Source: Thiobacillus sp. (GTDB taxonomy: Bacteria > Pseudomonadota > Gammaproteobacteria > Burkholderiales > Thiobacillaceae). Taken from it: DNA of 64,000 nucleotides. Position 1 is the first letter of the stretch; each line of letters starts with the position of its first letter. The notes beneath the pieces were generated by a model. It saw nothing but the letters and a program-made list of their open reading frames with translations. It had not been told where the DNA came from and did no database searches. This document shows positions 56,739-64,000 of the stretch, piece by piece. The stretch spans positions 62,001-126,000 of the forward strand of contig WGNC01000004.1 in assembly GCA_016124745.1 (NCBI GenBank), written 5' to 3'. Made by a program: the position numbers and the translations under genes.

Positions 56739-57749
56739 ATGCTGAAGCCGAACACATTCCTTGCCGCCCTTGCCCTCACCTTTGCCAGCCTGCCGGTGCT
56801 GGCTGAAGAAGTCGTCGTGTATTCCGCGCGCAATGAACAGCTTATCAAGCCGTTGTTCGACACCTATGCGCGCGAGAGCGGAGTCAAAATCACGTTCATC
56901 ACCGACAAGGAGGGGCCACTGATGGCGCGCCTCAAGGCCGAAGGCAAGAACACCCCGGCGGACATGCTGCTGACCGTCGATGCCGGCAACCTGTGGCAGG
57001 CGTCGGAAGAGGGCCTGCTGCGCCCGGTCCAGTCGGGGACACTGCAGGCAAATGTGCCGGCCCACCTGCGCGATCCCGGCAGCGAGTGGTTCGGGCTATC
57101 GGTGCGCGCACGCACCGTGGTCTACAACACGGCCCGGGTGAAGCCGTCCGAACTGTCCACCTATGAAGATCTGGCCAGCCCGAAATGGAAGGGGCGCCTC
57201 TGTCTGCGCACCTCGAAGAAGGTCTACAACCAGAGCCTGGTTGCGATGATGATCTACGAGTACGGGGAAGACAAGACCGAAAATATCGTTCGCGGCTGGG
57301 TCGGCAATCTCGTCACCGCGCCCTTTCCAGACGACACCAAGGCGATGCAGGCCGTGGCCGCCGGGCAGTGTGATGTCACCCTGGTCAACACCTACTACTT
57401 TGGCCGGATGATGGAGAAAAGCCCCAATCTGCCGCTGGCGATTTTCTGGCCCAACCAGAATCTGACAAACAAGACCGCCGGCGTACACGTCAACATCTCC
57501 GGCGCCGGGGTCACGCGCTATGCCAAGAATCCGGGAGGCGCGCAACGCCTGCTCGAATGGCTTTCTTCCGACAAGGCGCAAAGCCTGTTCGCCGACGTCA
57601 ATCTGGAATATCCGGTCAACCCCGCTGTCGCGCCGGACAAGACCGTGGCAGCCTGGGGCAGCTTCAAGCAGAACCTCATCAACGTGAAGGAGGCTGGCAG
57701 CCTGCAGGCCCAAGCCGTGAAGTTGATGGATCGCGCCGGCTACAAATAG
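56739..57749 (+). CDS. fbpA: Ferric iron ABC transporter substrate-binding protein
   Basis: FbpA/FutA proteins bind Fe3+ in the periplasm and deliver it to an ABC permease. The 336-residue precursor has a signal peptide (FLAALALTFASLPVLAEE) and the iron-binding fold: VVVYSARNEQLIKPLFDTY (first Tyr ligand), ITDKEGPLMARLKAEG, and NTYYFGRMMEKS, which carries the pair of Tyr ligands. It is followed by permease and ATPase genes, with a putative Fur-controlled promoter in front. Confidence 0.92.
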   Translation: MLKPNTFLAALALTFASLPVLAEEVVVYSARNEQLIKPLFDTYARESGVKITFITDKEGPLMARLKAEGKNTPADMLLTVDAGNLWQASEEGLLRPVQSGTLQANVPAHLRDPGSEWFGLSVRARTVVYNTARVKPSELSTYEDLASPKWKGRLCLRTSKKVYNQSLVAMMIYEYGEDKTENIVRGWVGNLVTAPFPDDTKAMQAVAAGQCDVTLVNTYYFGRMMEKSPNLPLAIFWPNQNLTNKTAGVHVNISGAGVTRYAKNPGGAQRLLEWLSSDKAQSLFADVNLEYPVNPAVAPDKTVAAWGSFKQNLINVKEAGSLQAQAVKLMDRAGYK

Positions 57750-57768
57750 ATTCCTGGATAGGTGATCC

Positions 57769-59436
57769 ATGCCGCCATCCAAGCTTGCCAAATTTTCAAG
57801 AACGCCCTCAGCGGGCGTCATTGATTGGTCCCGCCCCGGCGGCTGGATGCTGTTCGCCATGGCGGTCGCCGCGCTGGTCCTGGTACCGGTAGCCATCACC
57901 TTCTCGGCCTTTGCCCATGTCGAAGGCGACATCCTCGCCCACCTCACCGAATTCGTGCTGCCCGAACTGCTGGCGAACACGGGATGGCTGGTGCTCGGGG
58001 TGGGAATCGGTGTCAGCGTTCTGGGGGTTTCGCTGGCCTGGCTGGTCGCCATGTGCGAATTTCCCGGGCGTCGCCTGTTCGACTGGGCCCTGCTGTTGCC
58101 ACTCGCGCTGCCGGCCTATGTCACCGCGTTCGTCGCGATCGGACTGCTTGACTTCACCGGCCCGCTGCAAACCGCGCTGCGCGAGGCTTTCGGGCCGATC
58201 AGGCTGCCTGAAATCCGATCTCGCGGCGGCGTCATCCTGGTGATGACACTGGCGCTTTATCCCTATGTCTATCTGATCGCCAGGAATGCGTTCGCGACCC
58301 AGGGCGCGATTGCACTGGAAGCTGCGCAGTCGCTCGGCCTGTCACGCAGGCAGGGGTTTTTCCGCGTGGCGCTGCCGATGGCGCGGCCCTGGATCGCTGC
58401 CGGCCTGATGCTCGCGCTGATGGAAACCCTGGCCGATTTCGGCACCATGGCCATCTTCAATTACGACACGTTCACCACCGCCATCTACAAGGCCTGGTAC
58501 AGCCTGTTCTCGCTGCCGGCTGCGGCGCAGCTGGCCTCGATCCTGATACTGTTCGTGCTGGTCGCCGTGATATTCGAGCAGCGCTCGCGCATGCAGATGC
58601 GCTACGGCACGGTGGGTCGGAGCGCCGCGTCACGCCGCATCAAGCTCTCCCCCGTGCTGGCCGGTCTGTCCCTGCTGTATGCGGGCGGCGTGCTGGTGGT
58701 CGCGTTCATCATTCCGGTCTCCCAGCTTGCGCTGTGGGCACGCGATGTCGTGGCAAACGATCTCGACAGCCGCTATTGGGCGTTTGCCTGGCACTCCCTG
58801 CTGCTGGCCGGCATGGGTGCACTGATGGTCGCGGCCGTCGCGCTCCTGCTCGCCTATGCCGGACGCCAGCGTCCCGGTCAGGCCATGGTGTGGATACAGC
58901 GCCTCGCCACCATCGGCTACGCCTTCCCCGGCGCAGTGCTGGCGGTCGGTCTGTTCATTCCGGTCGCATGGCTGGACAACGTGCTCATCGATACCGGCCG
59001 TGACTGGTTCGGCTTCGAGGGCAGCGAAATTCTCAAAGGTACGCTGCTGGTGATGCTGCTGGCCTATCTGGTGCGTTTTCTCGCCGTGGGTTTCGGCCCC
59101 ATCGACAGCGGGCTGCACCGCATTACCCGCAATATCGACGAAGCGGCGCGCAATCTCGGTACCGGCACGGCTGGCCTGCTGACGCGGGTCCACTTGCCGA
59201 TGCTGCGTGCCAGTCTGCTGACCGCCGCCGCACTCACCTTCGTCGACATCATGAAGGAAATGCCGATCACGCTGATGACGCGCCCATTCGGCTGGGACAC
59301 ACTGGCCGTGCGGGTGTTCGAAATGACATCGGAAGGCGAGTGGGAGCGCGCGGCACTGCCTTCGCTCGCCATCGTCATTGCAGGTATCATCCCGATCATT
59401 CTCCTGAGCTGGCGCGGAACGCAATCCCATGGCTGA
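57769..59436 (+). CDS. fbpB: Ferric iron ABC transporter permease
   Basis: The 555-residue permease is of the fused FbpB type: two repeats of about six helices each, with the two EAA-type loops (IALEAAQSLGLSRRQGFFRVALPMARPW in the first half; IDEAARNLGTGTAGLLTRVHLPMLR in the second). It follows fbpA by 19 bp and overlaps the ATPase gene by 8 bp, so translational coupling is likely. Both halves appear intact. Confidence 0.92.
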   Translation: MPPSKLAKFSRTPSAGVIDWSRPGGWMLFAMAVAALVLVPVAITFSAFAHVEGDILAHLTEFVLPELLANTGWLVLGVGIGVSVLGVSLAWLVAMCEFPGRRLFDWALLLPLALPAYVTAFVAIGLLDFTGPLQTALREAFGPIRLPEIRSRGGVILVMTLALYPYVYLIARNAFATQGAIALEAAQSLGLSRRQGFFRVALPMARPWIAAGLMLALMETLADFGTMAIFNYDTFTTAIYKAWYSLFSLPAAAQLASILILFVLVAVIFEQRSRMQMRYGTVGRSAASRRIKLSPVLAGLSLLYAGGVLVVAFIIPVSQLALWARDVVANDLDSRYWAFAWHSLLLAGMGALMVAAVALLLAYAGRQRPGQAMVWIQRLATIGYAFPGAVLAVGLFIPVAWLDNVLIDTGRDWFGFEGSEILKGTLLVMLLAYLVRFLAVGFGPIDSGLHRITRNIDEAARNLGTGTAGLLTRVHLPMLRASLLTAAALTFVDIMKEMPITLMTRPFGWDTLAVRVFEMTSEGEWERAALPSLAIVIAGIIPIILLSWRGTQSHG

Positions 59437-60493
59437 ACTGGTGCTCGATTCGGTTTCGCAGTCGTACGCACAACGGCAGATCATTGCCGACCTCAGCTTC
59501 ACCCTGCCTCAAGGTGCGATCGGCTGCCTGCTCGGTCCTTCCGGCTGCGGCAAAACCACCGCGCTGCGCTGCATCTCCGGCTTCGAGCCGGTCCAGAGCG
59601 GTGAAATCCGCATCGGCGGCGAGGCCGTCAGCCGTCCCGGCTGGATGCTGGCGGCCGAAAGGCGGCGCGTCGGCATGGTGTTCCAGGACTACGCGCTGTT
59701 TCCGCATCTCAGCGTGGCGGACAATGTCGGCTTCGGCCTGCGTCACGAGTCAAGGACGGGAAGACAATCCCGCGTCGATGAATTGCTGCGCCTGGTGGGC
59801 CTCGCCGGCCACGCCGATCAGTTTCCGCACCAGCTTTCCGGTGGCCAGCAGCAGCGCGTGGCGCTCGCGCGAGCGCTGGCACCGCGGCCGCGCCTGATCC
59901 TGATGGACGAGCCGTTCTCCAACCTTGACGTCGAACTGCGCGAGCGCCTGTCGGTCGAGGTGCGCGACATTCTCCGGCGCGAGGCCACCACCGCGCTCAT
60001 CGTCACCCACGACCAGCACGAAGCGTTCGCGCTGGCCGACTGGGTCGGTGTGATGCACGAAGGGCGCATCCAGCAGTGGGACACGCCCTACAACCTGTAT
60101 CACGAGCCGGCCAACCGCTTCGTCGCCGACTTCGTCGGCCAGGGCGCGCTGGTCAGCGGCGAGGTGATCAATGACCATCAGGTGGAAATCGAACTCGGCG
60201 TACTGAACGGACATATCCCGGTCGAGTGCGATGCCAGTGGGTGCGACGAATGCGTGCGCAGTTGCCATGTCGACGTGCTGCTGCGGCCCGACGACATCGT
60301 CCACGACGACGACAGCCTGCTGCTGGCCGAAGTCGAGAACAAGGCCTTCCGCGGCGCCGAGTTCCTGTACACGCTCAAGTTGCCGAGCGGCCAGCGCGCA
60401 CTGTCGCTGGTGCCTTCGCATCACAACCACGCCATCGGCGAGAAGATCGGCATCAAGCTCGCGGTCGATCATGTCGTGGCCTTCCGGCGTTAA
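59429..60493 (+). CDS. fbpC: Ferric iron ABC transporter ATPase, with a C-terminal cysteine cluster
   Basis: The 354-residue ATPase has Walker A LLGPSGCGKTTALR (residues 33-46), the signature LSGGQQQRVALARALAPRP, Walker B LILMDEPFSNLD and the switch His in IVTHDQHEAFAL. A TOBE-like C-terminal domain follows. Unusually, it carries VECDASGCDECVRSCHVDV (about residues 265-283), four cysteines in a C-x5-C-x2-C-x3-C arrangement plus a His, which could bind iron or an iron-sulfur cluster and regulate transport. That function is inference; the base identification is firm. Confidence 0.92.
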   Translation: MAELVLDSVSQSYAQRQIIADLSFTLPQGAIGCLLGPSGCGKTTALRCISGFEPVQSGEIRIGGEAVSRPGWMLAAERRRVGMVFQDYALFPHLSVADNVGFGLRHESRTGRQSRVDELLRLVGLAGHADQFPHQLSGGQQQRVALARALAPRPRLILMDEPFSNLDVELRERLSVEVRDILRREATTALIVTHDQHEAFALADWVGVMHEGRIQQWDTPYNLYHEPANRFVADFVGQGALVSGEVINDHQVEIELGVLNGHIPVECDASGCDECVRSCHVDVLLRPDDIVHDDDSLLLAEVENKAFRGAEFLYTLKLPSGQRALSLVPSHHNHAIGEKIGIKLAVDHVVAFRR

Positions 60494-60500
60494 GAAAGCC

Positions 60501-63020
60501 ATGATGCCCACTCATTTTCGCGGCCTGCTTTTCAACGTCTGGCTTGGCTTTGCAGCCGCCCTGCTGCTGATGCTGGCGGTGATCGGGCTGGGCGTGACCC
60601 AGATGGCCCATCTGAATGCCGAGCTGGAAAACGTGGTGTCGGTCAACAACGTGAAAACCCGCCTGGCGACGCGGATGCGCGATACGCTGCGTGACCGCGC
60701 GATCGTGATGCACAACATCGTGGTCTCGATCGATCCCTGGGAAAAGGACCAGCTTTTCATGCAGTTCCTGGGATATGGCGAGCGTTACGCCAAGGACCGC
60801 AGACAGCTTGCAGCGCTCATTCATACGCCGGATGAAGAACTCTTGCTGGGCGAACTGGACGCCATCACCTTTACCAACCAGCCGGTCATGTTCAATGTAG
60901 TGGAGGCGGCGCTCGACCAGAACAACTATGGCGCGCTGACGTTGCTGCAAAACGAGGCCATCCCGCTGCAGTATCGCCTGGTCGAGGCGCTCGACAACAT
61001 GACCCACGTACAGCGCGAGGCAAACGAGGCGGCACTCCGCAAGACCTACGCGGCCTATCAGTCCACCCGGGCGCTGATGCTGATTCTCGGCGTCAGCGCC
61101 ACCCTGCTGGCCATGCTCGTCGGGATCCTGGTCGGCCGCCGCATGCTGAGGCAAACGCGCGAGTTCGAATCCGAGAAGCTGAAATTCCAGACGCTGTTCG
61201 AAACCAATTCCGATGCCGTTGTCATTCTAGACGACAAGGGATTCATCGACTGCAATCCGGCCACCCTGGCCCTCTTCGGGATCGACTCGGTCGATGCCTT
61301 CCTTGCCACGCCGATCCCGCAACTCGGCACGCCGCTGCAGGCAAATGGTCAGACCGCGATGGGCCACGCCATGCGGGCCATCGACGAGGCCCGCCGCAGC
61401 GGCCATGCGGAAATGGAGTGGCAGGGACTGCGCAAGGACGGCTCGGTGTTTCCTGCCGAAATCGCACTGCACGCGATGCAGCTCGAAGGCAAACCGGTCA
61501 TCCAGGCCATCATGCGGGATGTGTCCGAGCGTCGCGCGGCCGAAGCCGCCAAGGAGGCCGCCCGCGAGGCCGCCCTGCAAATGGCGCGCGCCAAAACGGA
61601 GTTCGTCGCCAAGGTCAGTCACGAAATCCGCACCCCCATGCACGGAATTCTCGGGATGAGCGGTCTGCTGCTGAAAACGAAGCTCGATGGGCAGCAGCGC
61701 GAATACATCTCGACGCTAAAGACCTCAGCGGAGAGCCTGCTTACCATCATCAGCGACATTCTCGATTTCTCCAAAATCGAGGCGGGCAAATTGTCCATCG
61801 AGCAGATCGCATTCTCGCCGGCGACGCTGGTGCAAGGAGTCGCGTCGCTATTCAAGGCGCGAGCACTGGAAAAAAACCTGCAACTGAAACTGGTCTTGCC
61901 TGACGCCCCCCCCGCTGCCCTGCTGGGCGACCCGACCCGCATCCGCCAAATCCTGCTCAATCTGGTCGACAATGCCATCAAGTTCACACATCAGGGGGAG
62001 GTCGAGTTGCGCGTGACATTCGAGCCGGTGAACCATGAAATCGGCTGCCGTTTCGCAGTGACGGACAGCGGCATCGGCATGAACAGCGAGACGCAGGCAC
62101 GACTGTTTCAGGCGTTTTCGCAGGCCGACTCGTCGACCACGCGCCGTTACGGCGGCACCGGGCTGGGGCTCGCGGTCAGCAGCCAGCTGGCAGGCTTGAT
62201 GGGAGGGCACATCACGGTCGAGAGCGCGCCTGCCAAAGGAAGCTGCTTCACCCTATGCCTCCTGCTTCCTCCTGCCACCTTGCACCAGGCAGAACGGGCT
62301 GACCAGCCCGCAGTCCGTTTGCAGGGGCGTATTCTGGTGGTCGAGGACCATCCGGTGAACCAGAAGGTGCTGGCGCACCAGTTGCACGAAATGGGCCTGC
62401 AGTACACCGTTGCTTCAAGTGGGTCGCGGGCGCTGGATCTGCTGGCGAAAGAGCATTTCGACCTGGTGCTGATGGACTGTCAAATGCCGGTCATGGACGG
62501 GTATGAAACGACTCAGCGGATTCGCCAGTTGCCGAGCGGTGCCCGCCGCATCCCGGTGATCGCACTGACTGCCAATGCCGGCAGCGACTTCCGCGAGGTC
62601 TGCATTGCGGCCGGGGGCAATGACTATTTGAGCAAACCCTATACCGAGGAAGCGCTGGCGGCACTGCTGACGCAATGGTTGCCACAGGCCGGACCCGGTA
62701 CTGCGCAAGCAGCGCTGCTCGATCTGCCGGCCCTGTACGCGCGCTATCCCGGCAAGCCCGATCTGGTGGAAGAACTCGCTGCCGTTTTCAACAGCACCAC
62801 CGAAGCCAGCCTGGAAAAATTGAGAAGCGGGATCGAGCAAGGCGCCGTCGAGGCATGCCGCAAGGAAGCCCATGCCCTCAAGGGCGCGGCGGCCAGCGTG
62901 CGGGCCACGGCCATACAGGAGGGCGCCGCCCGACTTGAGCGTTGTCTCGATCGCGGCGACCTGGCCGGCGCGTTGACCGAACTTGACGCGATGGAAAATA
63001 CCTTCCGCGAACGGGCCTGA
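60501..63020 (+). CDS. Hybrid sensor histidine kinase with PAS, REC and HPt domains
   Basis: The 839-residue kinase has two membrane helices (about residues 10-33 and 191-212) flanking a helical periplasmic sensor of four-helix-bundle type, a PAS domain (about 227-340), HisKA with SHEIRTPMHGILGMSG near 373, an HATPase domain (DNAIKFTHQG, DSGIGM, GTGLGLAVS), a receiver with VVEDHPVNQ and the acceptor Asp in LVLMDCQMP near 658, and an HPt domain with AHALKGAAA near 790. The ATG at 60501 follows AAGAAAG seven bases after the fbpC stop. A complete phosphorelay in one protein needs a separate output regulator, which is not in the window. Confidence 0.93.
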   Translation: MMPTHFRGLLFNVWLGFAAALLLMLAVIGLGVTQMAHLNAELENVVSVNNVKTRLATRMRDTLRDRAIVMHNIVVSIDPWEKDQLFMQFLGYGERYAKDRRQLAALIHTPDEELLLGELDAITFTNQPVMFNVVEAALDQNNYGALTLLQNEAIPLQYRLVEALDNMTHVQREANEAALRKTYAAYQSTRALMLILGVSATLLAMLVGILVGRRMLRQTREFESEKLKFQTLFETNSDAVVILDDKGFIDCNPATLALFGIDSVDAFLATPIPQLGTPLQANGQTAMGHAMRAIDEARRSGHAEMEWQGLRKDGSVFPAEIALHAMQLEGKPVIQAIMRDVSERRAAEAAKEAAREAALQMARAKTEFVAKVSHEIRTPMHGILGMSGLLLKTKLDGQQREYISTLKTSAESLLTIISDILDFSKIEAGKLSIEQIAFSPATLVQGVASLFKARALEKNLQLKLVLPDAPPAALLGDPTRIRQILLNLVDNAIKFTHQGEVELRVTFEPVNHEIGCRFAVTDSGIGMNSETQARLFQAFSQADSSTTRRYGGTGLGLAVSSQLAGLMGGHITVESAPAKGSCFTLCLLLPPATLHQAERADQPAVRLQGRILVVEDHPVNQKVLAHQLHEMGLQYTVASSGSRALDLLAKEHFDLVLMDCQMPVMDGYETTQRIRQLPSGARRIPVIALTANAGSDFREVCIAAGGNDYLSKPYTEEALAALLTQWLPQAGPGTAQAALLDLPALYARYPGKPDLVEELAAVFNSTTEASLEKLRSGIEQGAVEACRKEAHALKGAAASVRATAIQEGAARLERCLDRGDLAGALTELDAMENTFRERA

Positions 63021-63083
63021 TGGCTCATTGACGTGCGCTTCATGATGCGTACGATATTGGCAAAACAACACCGGAGACCCTAA

Positions 63084-63815
63084 ATGATGCGTCGCATCCC
63101 GTTCATGTTCGCCTGCCTGCTCAGCTTGTCGGCTCTCGCTGCCGAGCCGCCCGCCCCCCCCCCGGCGCAACCCGTGAACCCCTATTTGCAAGGCGCACCT
63201 GCACAGGGCTGGATCGGCGTCACCCAGACACCCTATGGCCCAATGATGGTGCAGCAAGGAATGCCGCCGCCGTACCGCGATTACCAGATGAACCGCGTCC
63301 TGACGCCAGAGGAGAAGAAGCGCTGGTTGAAGGCGGCCATGCCGATGATGGCCAACATGATGCAGATGGACGCGCGCGAGGCGATGAACTATTTCGCCGT
63401 CAAGTACAAGGTCAAGCCCGGGATAACGTTCGATGAAGTGGTCGAGTCGATGATGCTGCGGGCCAACAAGGAGAACCTGAAATTCGTCGGCAGCAACCTG
63501 ATGTGGAAGGATTTCAGGGCGGTGCTGAACGACGACAGTGCGCCCCGCGTCGAGGTGTTCAGCTACTGCGACATCGCCGTCGGGCGCGACCTGTTGCGGG
63601 TCGTCCCGGAAATGGCCGTGTTCCTTCCATGCCGCATCACCGTGATGGAAGACGCCGACAAGAACATCTGGGTGATGACGCTGGATTGGGACGTGACCTG
63701 GCTCGACATGGCCGGCAAGCAGATGGGCATCACCCCCGAACTGCGCCAGGGCGCCATCGACATCCGCAAGAAAATGGACAGCGTCATGCGCGCCGGCGCC
63801 AACGGCGAACTCTGA
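63084..63815 (+). CDS. DUF302-type exported protein
   Basis: The 243-residue precursor has a short signal peptide (FMFACLLSLSALAAE) and a Pro-rich linker, a Met-rich segment (MPMMANMMQMDAREAMNYF) and a C-terminal part (RVEVFSYCDIAVGRDLL, LPCRITVMEDADKNIWVMTLDW) that resembles DUF302. Such proteins are common in sulfur oxidisers; the function is not established. Met-rich stretches and the Cys can bind copper or iron. It lies 63 bp after the kinase and may be in the same transcript, but an own promoter cannot be excluded. Confidence 0.7.
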   Translation: MMRRIPFMFACLLSLSALAAEPPAPPPAQPVNPYLQGAPAQGWIGVTQTPYGPMMVQQGMPPPYRDYQMNRVLTPEEKKRWLKAAMPMMANMMQMDAREAMNYFAVKYKVKPGITFDEVVESMMLRANKENLKFVGSNLMWKDFRAVLNDDSAPRVEVFSYCDIAVGRDLLRVVPEMAVFLPCRITVMEDADKNIWVMTLDWDVTWLDMAGKQMGITPELRQGAIDIRKKMDSVMRAGANGEL

Positions 63816-64000
63816 ATCCCCTTTTAATCCTTCTCCCAGCGCCCGCAAGGGCGCGCCAACGGCCCAGTCCAAGGGCCCATTAAAGAATCCCGGCACGTTT
63901 CCGTAAGTCATCCCATCTGGAATCAGGGTTGTTGTCCGTTTTGCCGCATTACCTGATTTGCGTCGTGTTCCACTCGCAGATGGATTCAACATGAATATTG
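63816..64000. other. Intergenic region at the window end
   Basis: Beyond the DUF302 gene the sequence shows no clear terminator hairpin. An ATG at 63991 (ATGAATATTG) may start the next gene, but only ten bases are available and its upstream region has no strong ribosome site. Confidence 0.3.

Noticed and set aside
62415-63992. 525-codon minus-strand ORF at the window end
   Set aside because: Crosses two plus-strand genes with well-defined domains; no family resemblance.

Overview
The window reads as chromosomal DNA of a GC-rich betaproteobacterium. The order leuC-(entericidin)-leuD-leuB-asd-fimV-truA-trpF-trpB-trpA-accD and the order thrS-infC-rpmI-rplT-pheS-pheT-ihfA-merR-tRNA-Pro are both characteristic of that class. 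A DsrC-like protein, a periplasmic DsrE-like protein, a periplasmic rhodanese, two small c-type cytochromes and a DUF302 protein point to a sulfur oxidiser of the Thiobacillus / Nitrosomonadales type. The genus is inference; nothing in the window proves it. I see no rRNA, CRISPR array, prophage, conjugative element or intact insertion sequence.

Layout. (1) 1-13.8 kb, minus strand: one long run of biosynthetic genes, transcribed from an MFS transporter through leuC, entericidin, leuD, leuB, asd, fimV, an EcfT-like membrane protein, truA, trpF, trpB, an Mrr-type nuclease, trpA and accD (cut by the window edge). (2) 13.9-25.6 kb, mixed strands: an accessory stretch with dodecin, a flavin-reductase-like protein, a DsrC-like protein lacking the usual penultimate cysteine, rhodanese, cytochromes c, a frameshifted lipoprotein gene, a second stand-alone tryptophan synthase beta chain (TrpB2), a cupin, a CPA1 antiporter, DsrE-like, Spy-like, DUF3465 and DUF2189 proteins. 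(3) 25.7-33.3 kb: a cNMP-binding protein, a LysR regulator divergent from azoR-pirin-nitroreductase, selO with a lipoprotein and a DUF6499-type protein, and Fe superoxide dismutase. (4) 33.5-45.4 kb, minus strand: translation genes, two tRNAs, thpR-ispF-ispD and ftsK. (5) 45.6-56.5 kb: trxB, smr, bcp, a DinG/YoaA helicase, a hydrolase overlapping a GGDEF-EAL protein, ubiB and two unknown proteins. (6) 56.7-63.8 kb, plus strand: a ferric iron ABC transporter (fbpABC-like) followed after 7 bp by a hybrid histidine kinase and then a DUF302 protein.

How parts work together. Leu, Trp, Asp-semialdehyde and fatty-acid carboxylase genes are packed with overlaps or gaps of a few bases, suggesting long transcripts. 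The fbp promoter carries a near-consensus sigma-70 site overlapped by a Fur-box-like sequence, and the tight spacing suggests that the downstream sensor kinase is expressed with the transporter. Two intergenic regions, near 47.8 kb and 56.5 kb, share a 23-bp palindrome-forming repeat; at 56.5 kb it lies inside a 180-bp MITE-like element with terminal inverted repeats, whose left flanking TAG is also the stop codon of the preceding gene.

I did not find an obviously new defence or metabolic system. The best candidates for follow-up are the Mrr nuclease in the trp operon, the fbp-kinase-DUF302 operon with a cysteine cluster in its ATPase, the single-Cys DsrC-like protein, the MITE-like element and the repeated operator-like sequence around lysR/azoR that recurs upstream of ftsK/trxB.
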